17,236 bases of DNA from Ruminococcaceae bacterium AM07-15. GTDB lineage: Bacteria > Bacillota > Clostridia > Oscillospirales > Butyricicoccaceae. How positions within the stretch are numbered: the stretch's first letter is position 1; each line of letters begins with the position of its first letter. Under the pieces are notes generated by a model, which worked only from the letters and a program-made list of their open reading frames with translations, did no database searches and was not told the DNA's origin. Positions 15,186 to 17,236 of this stretch are shown piece after piece. Position numbers and translations under genes: made by a program. The stretch is taken from NCBI GenBank assembly GCA_003477405.1, contig QUDE01000030.1:2159-19394 (forward strand), written 5' to 3'.

Positions 15186-15229
15186 GAAAAGCAAACAGAC
15201 GCCTGCGGGCGAGAGAGGACGGATGCAGG

Positions 15230-15784
15230 GTGTATACATTGATTTTCAACGGTTCTCCCCGGAGAGCAGGGGACACCAGCGCATTGATACAGGCCTTTTG
15301 CCGGGAAATCCAGGGACAGGTGGAACAGATTGACGCTTATAGATCGACTCTGTCCCCCTGTGTGGACTGCCGCCGCTGCGCCGGAGGCGGAGGATGTGTC
15401 ATAAACGACGGAATGCAGGAGATTTACGAGAAGGTGGAAAAGGCCCAGGTGCTGGTGCTGGCCTCACCCCTTTATTTTTCTACCCTCACCGGTCCGCTGC
15501 TTTCTCTGTGCAGCCGGTTCCAGGCTCTGTATATGGCCCGGCGAAACCAGGGAAGCGGATGGGAACAGACCAAAGGCGGACTGGTGCTGCTCACAGGAGG
15601 CGGCAGCACCAAAGATCCTTCCTGTGCTTTTCGCACATCCCGGATCATCCTTCGGGAGATGGGGGCCGGGGAGATCCGTCAGGTGGCCAGTATCGGCACC
15701 GACCACCTTCCTGCCGGAGAGGATGAGGAGGCTCTCGGGCAGGCTGTGGCGGCGGCCCGGGAGTTTAACACTCTGTTTGCATAG
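15230..15784 (+). CDS. Iron-sulfur flavoprotein-like NAD(P)H/FMN reductase (second copy)
   Basis: A 184-residue flavodoxin-fold protein. The FMN loop is NGSPRRAGDTS at residues 7-17, and LASPLYFSTLTGPLLSLCSR is the flavin-contact segment. C44, C47, C50 and C56 form CX2CX2CX5C, again matching the compact iron-sulfur flavoprotein motif, so FMN plus a [4Fe-4S] cluster is likely. It is distantly similar to the protein at 4466 but lacks an FrhB-like partner. Start: GTG 15230 opens with the first beta strand (VYTLIFNGSP) and has GAGAGAGGA about ten nt upstream; the ATG at 15223 is out of frame. It has its own promoter, is divergent from purA and convergent with ypeB. No terminator is seen in the 14-nt gap after it. 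Substrate unknown. Confidence 0.83.
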   Translation: MYTLIFNGSPRRAGDTSALIQAFCREIQGQVEQIDAYRSTLSPCVDCRRCAGGGGCVINDGMQEIYEKVEKAQVLVLASPLYFSTLTGPLLSLCSRFQALYMARRNQGSGWEQTKGGLVLLTGGGSTKDPSCAFRTSRIILREMGAGEIRQVASIGTDHLPAGEDEEALGQAVAAAREFNTLFA

Positions 15785-15798
15785 CGGCAGGGAAAGAA

Positions 15799-17088
15799 TC
15801 AGGCGGTGAGCACGCCGTTTTCTCCGGTGAGAAGCAGCAGGATGTTTTCCTCTTCTCCTGTCTGGGTGTTGAGATAGACCAGACACTCTGCCCCATCGGG
15901 GGTAGAGCAAAGAAATTCGTAGCAATCCATTTCCTTGGCTCCCGCTGAAGGGATGATGGCCTGGCCCCGGCGTTTGACGGTGAGCAGAGGGGAGAGAAGG
16001 GTTTCGGCTTCCTCAATGGACAGGCCGGAAGGGGTGAATTCCCGCACCCGGTGGTTCATCACATACCCCCGGCTTTCAAAACCCAGGATGCTGCCATTGT
16101 CCAAGGCCACCGTTACTTTAATCAGGTCGGGGTAAAGCAGCCGTCCTTCTTCCACCGGCGCAAAGTTTACCGTCACAGTCCCTTGGTTTGTTTCATAATA
16201 GCTGCGGCACATATTGGCATAGCCCCGGCTGCGGAGAAATTCCTGGGCGATCTCCGCTCCTTTCTGGGGGGACAGGGTGGGGGCGGTGAGCTCCCGGCCA
16301 TCGGTGAGCAGCAGAGCCCGGCCGCCTTGCTTTGTCAGCAGCAAGGAGATGTTTTCCCCTTCCAGACGGTAACAGGGGATGTCTCCTTCGGTTTCTCCGG
16401 TGACAGTGAGGGCATCCTGGGAAAGGCCGCAGAAGGCCGCGCCTTGGGTGAGGGCTTCTTCCGGGGACAGGGTGGGCAAAGACTGGAGGGCCAGCGGCTC
16501 CAGCTGATCCAGATGATCGGAGAAGGGGCCGTCATAGGTGAGGGAGGGGTAGTCCGCCTGTTCCGGGGTATCGGTGTCAAAGTCCCCGGCGGATACGGCT
16601 TGCTGGGGAAAATGCAGGTTTTCTCCCAGGGCGGCCTGGGTGGACAGAAGTTCCAGGGAGAGCCGGTCGGCGGCCTGGTGGAGATCGGAGAGGGTATCAT
16701 ATTCCTGCTCTGTCAGGGAAACCTTCCGGCCGATGAGGGTGTAGGCATATTCTCCCGTCTGGTTGATGAATTTCTGCACCTGCTGCAGCCCTTCTGTCTC
16801 CGGAGGCAGGGAAGAGAGGGCCTGGGAAGCCGAGGCAGCCTCCCGCCAGATCTGGGCCGACATCTGGGAGAGCATGGAAGCGGTGCCGGAGCAGCGGGCC
16901 TTCTGCAAGGCGGTCTCCAGAGAGGAAACGCTGCTCACCAGCTGGGAATAGGCTTGCTGGCGCAGCTGCACCTCACGGCGCTGGGCCTGCTCCCAGCGGA
17001 AGCGGAAGAAAAAAGCGGCAGTCAGAGAAAGCAGACTGACGCAGAGCAAAAAGCTGATCATGCGCTTTGCGCGGATGGTCTCATACAT
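15799..17088 (-). CDS. ypeB: Spore germination protein YpeB
   Basis: A 429-residue protein. In Bacillus, YpeB is needed for stable incorporation and control of the spore cortex-lytic enzyme SleB. One transmembrane/uncleaved signal segment lies at about residues 10-28. A helical, coiled-coil-like domain with Gln/Ser-rich helices follows to about residue 170. The YPSLTYDGPFSDHL motif near residue 183 is typical of clostridial YpeB. The C-terminal half has PepSY-like repeats. The segment APVEEGRLLYPDLIKVTVAL, followed by DNGSILGFESRGYVMNHR, closely parallels the Bacillus protein as I remember it. Start ATG 17088 has AAGGGAG about nine nt upstream. sleB would be expected just upstream on this strand, but the 148 nt to the window edge (17089-17236) show no clear gene or promoter. 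It implies an endospore former. Confidence 0.9.
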   Translation of the reverse strand: MYETIRAKRMISFLLCVSLLSLTAAFFFRFRWEQAQRREVQLRQQAYSQLVSSVSSLETALQKARCSGTASMLSQMSAQIWREAASASQALSSLPPETEGLQQVQKFINQTGEYAYTLIGRKVSLTEQEYDTLSDLHQAADRLSLELLSTQAALGENLHFPQQAVSAGDFDTDTPEQADYPSLTYDGPFSDHLDQLEPLALQSLPTLSPEEALTQGAAFCGLSQDALTVTGETEGDIPCYRLEGENISLLLTKQGGRALLLTDGRELTAPTLSPQKGAEIAQEFLRSRGYANMCRSYYETNQGTVTVNFAPVEEGRLLYPDLIKVTVALDNGSILGFESRGYVMNHRVREFTPSGLSIEEAETLLSPLLTVKRRGQAIIPSAGAKEMDCYEFLCSTPDGAECLVYLNTQTGEEENILLLLTGENGVLTA

Positions 17089-17236
17089 GGCAATAGGCTC
17101 CCTTCACGGCAGATTCAAAAAAGATACTGGAAAGATGCTTTTATCTTTTGTAAAAATGGAGGAATTATCCCGGTAAAATCCCCAAATGTAGGTTTGTCAA
17201 TGATGTGTTACAGATGAGGAAAAGAGAGTAAGACCT

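Noticed and set aside
13540..15333. A 597-codon + strand frame opposite purA, including a possible short gene from ATG 15118
   Set aside because: It is antisense to purA and crosses both divergent promoters. The 15118-15333 part is Lys/Glu/Arg-rich and overlaps the well-supported GTG-started flavoprotein gene in another frame.
16051..17217. A 388-codon + strand frame opposite ypeB
   Set aside because: The Gly/Gln-rich translation has no domain, while ypeB on the other strand matches its family along the whole length.

Overview
The window looks like chromosome of a spore-forming, moderately GC-rich Clostridia member, probably Oscillospiraceae/Ruminococcaceae-like. This is an inference from four things: strong AGGAGG-type ribosome binding sites, TTG/GTG starts, Firmicutes-type biosynthetic proteins, and a clear YpeB spore-germination protein. 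I see no tRNA, rRNA, CRISPR array, phage gene or insertion sequence.

Left part, + strand (1-6152): a string of short transcription units. In order they are a secreted or anchored protein of unknown function (141-908), a GNAT acetyltransferase (978-1430), a MATE efflux transporter (1510-2877), a single-pass membrane protein with PepSY-like repeats (3022-4140), and a two-gene redox operon. That operon holds an iron-sulfur flavoprotein-like reductase (4466-4993) and a ferredoxin/FrhB-type Fe-S flavoprotein (4997-6109). Promoters and strong hairpin terminators can be read between several of them, and the 9-mer TGGTATACT (extended -10) recurs.

Centre, - strand (15049 down to 6164): one long co-directional biosynthetic cluster purA - purF - carA - carB::dapF - nadE. 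It has an excellent sigma-A type promoter (TTGACG, 17 nt, TATAAT) and ends at a bidirectional terminator at 6123-6152. It joins purine synthesis (PurF, PurA), carbamoyl phosphate synthesis for pyrimidines/arginine (CarA, CarB), diaminopimelate epimerization for lysine/peptidoglycan (DapF) and NAD synthesis (NadE). The standout feature is an uninterrupted 1346-codon reading frame that fuses a full-length CarB to a full-length DapF with both DapF catalytic cysteines intact. The purA leader can fold into a terminator-like hairpin with a possible competing fold. GC-rich hairpins without good U tracts sit between purA and purF and between dapF and nadE.

Right part (15157-17236): a second iron-sulfur flavoprotein-like gene on the + strand, divergent from purA, and convergent with it a ypeB germination gene on the - strand whose upstream partner, if any, lies beyond the window.
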